From assembly GCA_964409485.1 (NCBI GenBank), contig CAYPDM010000081.1:1-6316 (forward strand): a stretch of DNA of 6,316 bases, read 5' to 3'. Numbering within the stretch: the stretch's first letter is position 1; every line of letters starts with the position of its first letter. The position numbers and the translations under genes were made by a program. The notes under the pieces were generated by a model that worked only from the letters and a program-made list of their open reading frames with translations, was not told where the DNA came from and did not search any database. Below are positions 5,053 through 6,316 of the stretch, one piece after another. Source of the DNA: JAFGPF01 sp964409485. Lineage in GTDB: Bacteria; Chloroflexota; Dehalococcoidia; Dehalococcoidales; RBG-16-60-22.

Positions 5053-6316
5053 ATGCCATCAAGATTAGAAGATATTAACGAGCAGAGAAAACAAACACTG
5101 CAAAACCTGCGCGGTCGGGGAATCAACCCCTACCCCAACCGCTATCAGCAGACCCACACCGCGCAGGAAGCGATAGCGTACCTGGAAGAGATGGAAGCCC
5201 GGCAGGCCGGGAGCCAGGGCTCCGGCAAAGACACGGAGACGGTCAGCGTCGCCGGGCGGATTACCGCCATCAGGAAGATGGGTAAGAGTTCCTTCCTCGA
5301 TATCAGGGACGGCTCGGGTAAAATCCAGCTTCTCATGCAGAACGCCAAATTCAATGAAGAGCAACAGGAGCTTTTCAAAGACCTGGATATCGGCGATATC
5401 ATCGGGGTCGAAGGCAAGCTGCTGCGTACACGCACCGGCGAGCCCACCATCCACGTCGGAAATTTTACCCTGCTGTCAAAATCGCTCCAGCCCCTGCCGG
5501 AAAAATGGCACGGATTGAGCGATACGGATACTCGCTATCGCCAGCGCTATGTCGACCTTATCGCCAACAGCGAGGTAAGAGAGGTCTTCAAGGTGCGCAG
5601 TCGGGTCATCGCCGCTATCAGGCAGTTCCTTGATAAACGCGGCTTCATCGAGGTAGAAACGCCGGTACTTCATTCGTCTGCCGGGGGCGCCCTGGCCGCG
5701 CCGTTCATTACCCACCACAATACGCTCGACGAGGATTTATACCTGCGTATCGCCCTCGAGCTTCACCTCAAGCGACTCGTCGTCGGCGGGTTCGATAAAA
5801 TTTATGAAATCGGTCGCGTCTTCCGCAACGAGGGCATCTCCACCACCCACAGCCCGGAGTACACCCTGCTGGAGAGCTACGAGGCCTATGCCGATTATAC
5901 TGACGTCATGGAAATGCAGGAGCAGATGATATATCAAGTCGCCCAACAGGTGCTGGGGACAGCCGAGATTAAGTACGGCGATAACACCATCGACCTCAAG
6001 CCGCCCTGGAAACGTATCACCCTGCGTGATGCCGTCAAGGAGTACAGCGGAATCGACTACGTAAATTACCCTACCGCCGACGGACTCCGCGAAAAGATGC
6101 GTTCTTCCAACATGCAAGTCGACCCCCAGAAAAACTGGGCCAAGCTGGTAGACGAGCTGCTCAAGACCCACGTCAGGCCCAAACTCATCCAGCCCACCAT
6201 CGTTTACGATTATCCCGTCTCCATGTCGCCGCTGGCCAAGAATAAGCCCGGTAAAGATAGAGTGGTGGAACGCTTTCAGGCGGTCGCCGGGGGACTGGAA
6301 ATAGATAACGCCTACA
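5053..6316 (+). CDS. lysS: Lysine--tRNA ligase, class II (partial, 3' end outside window)
   Basis: LysRS charges tRNA-Lys with lysine using ATP in the cytoplasm. The window holds 421 codons and one base of a protein that is usually near 500 residues, so about 80 C-terminal residues including class II motif 3 are missing. The N-terminus shows the LysRS pattern RGINPYPNRY (22-31). The anticodon-binding OB-fold spans about 64-145. Motif 1 ends in VETP (201-204), followed by GGALAAPFITHHN (211-223). The lysine-site stretch LYLRIALELHLKRLVVGGF is at 229-247, with Leu235 where Pro is common. Motif 2 FRNEGISTTHSPEYTLLE is at 257-274. YPVSMSPLAK is at 387-396 and GGLEIDNAY at 413-421. The frame is open throughout. 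ATG follows AGGT at a five-base distance. It has its own promoter. Confidence 0.95.
   Translation, partial: MPSRLEDINEQRKQTLQNLRGRGINPYPNRYQQTHTAQEAIAYLEEMEARQAGSQGSGKDTETVSVAGRITAIRKMGKSSFLDIRDGSGKIQLLMQNAKFNEEQQELFKDLDIGDIIGVEGKLLRTRTGEPTIHVGNFTLLSKSLQPLPEKWHGLSDTDTRYRQRYVDLIANSEVREVFKVRSRVIAAIRQFLDKRGFIEVETPVLHSSAGGALAAPFITHHNTLDEDLYLRIALELHLKRLVVGGFDKIYEIGRVFRNEGISTTHSPEYTLLESYEAYADYTDVMEMQEQMIYQVAQQVLGTAEIKYGDNTIDLKPPWKRITLRDAVKEYSGIDYVNYPTADGLREKMRSSNMQVDPQKNWAKLVDELLKTHVRPKLIQPTIVYDYPVSMSPLAKNKPGKDRVVERFQAVAGGLEIDNAY

Noticed and set aside
1..6316. CRISPR array, tRNA, rRNA, transposase or integrase
   Set aside because: No regularly spaced direct repeats, cloverleaf-like sequence or recognisable mobile-element protein was found on either strand.

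Overview
The window reads as one co-directional block of chromosomal housekeeping genes on the + strand, followed by the start of a second transcription unit. The order is dnaX, ybaB/ebfC, recR, two tandem membrane methyltransferases of the ICMT/PEMT type, recO, a 297-base intergenic region, and lysS, which runs off the right edge. GC-rich third codon positions, zinc-binding RecO and RecR, and the mixture of ATG and TTG starts suggest a moderately GC-rich free-living bacterium. The protein style and the hairpin repeats of the CCCCCT...AGGGGG type resemble Dehalococcoidia (Chloroflexota), but that placement is an inference from memory and was not tested.

Layout: bases 1-161 hold a perfect hairpin repeat and a consensus-like promoter very close to dnaX. 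dnaX (162-1799) overlaps ybaB by ATGA. recR follows after 16 bases with a TTG start and a strong Shine-Dalgarno. The two methyltransferase genes (2761-3318 and 3389-3961) are paralogues. recO follows the second one after 8 bases. These six genes are probably one operon. Functionally it joins the clamp-loader subunit DnaX, the nucleoid-associated YbaB, and the RecO/RecR recombination mediators, with the methyltransferases inserted between recR and recO. The 4756-5052 gap holds a C10 tract, two hairpins, a good promoter and a dyad-symmetric leader in front of lysS.

The most informative observations are three. First, the 70 bases between the two methyltransferases contain a clear remnant of the 5' end of recO (stop codon, 8-base spacer, start and first nine codons), so the region was made by tandem duplication of a [leader-methyltransferase-recO start] unit, with a junction that can be read almost to the base. 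Second, dnaX carries an A_AAA_AAG heptamer in exactly the frame used for programmed frameshifting in E. coli dnaX, inside the proline-rich linker, which predicts a shorter gamma-like product. Third, the lysS leader begins with a two-tier inverted repeat directly after the -10 box. No wholly unknown gene system, CRISPR array, tRNA, rRNA or insertion sequence was seen.
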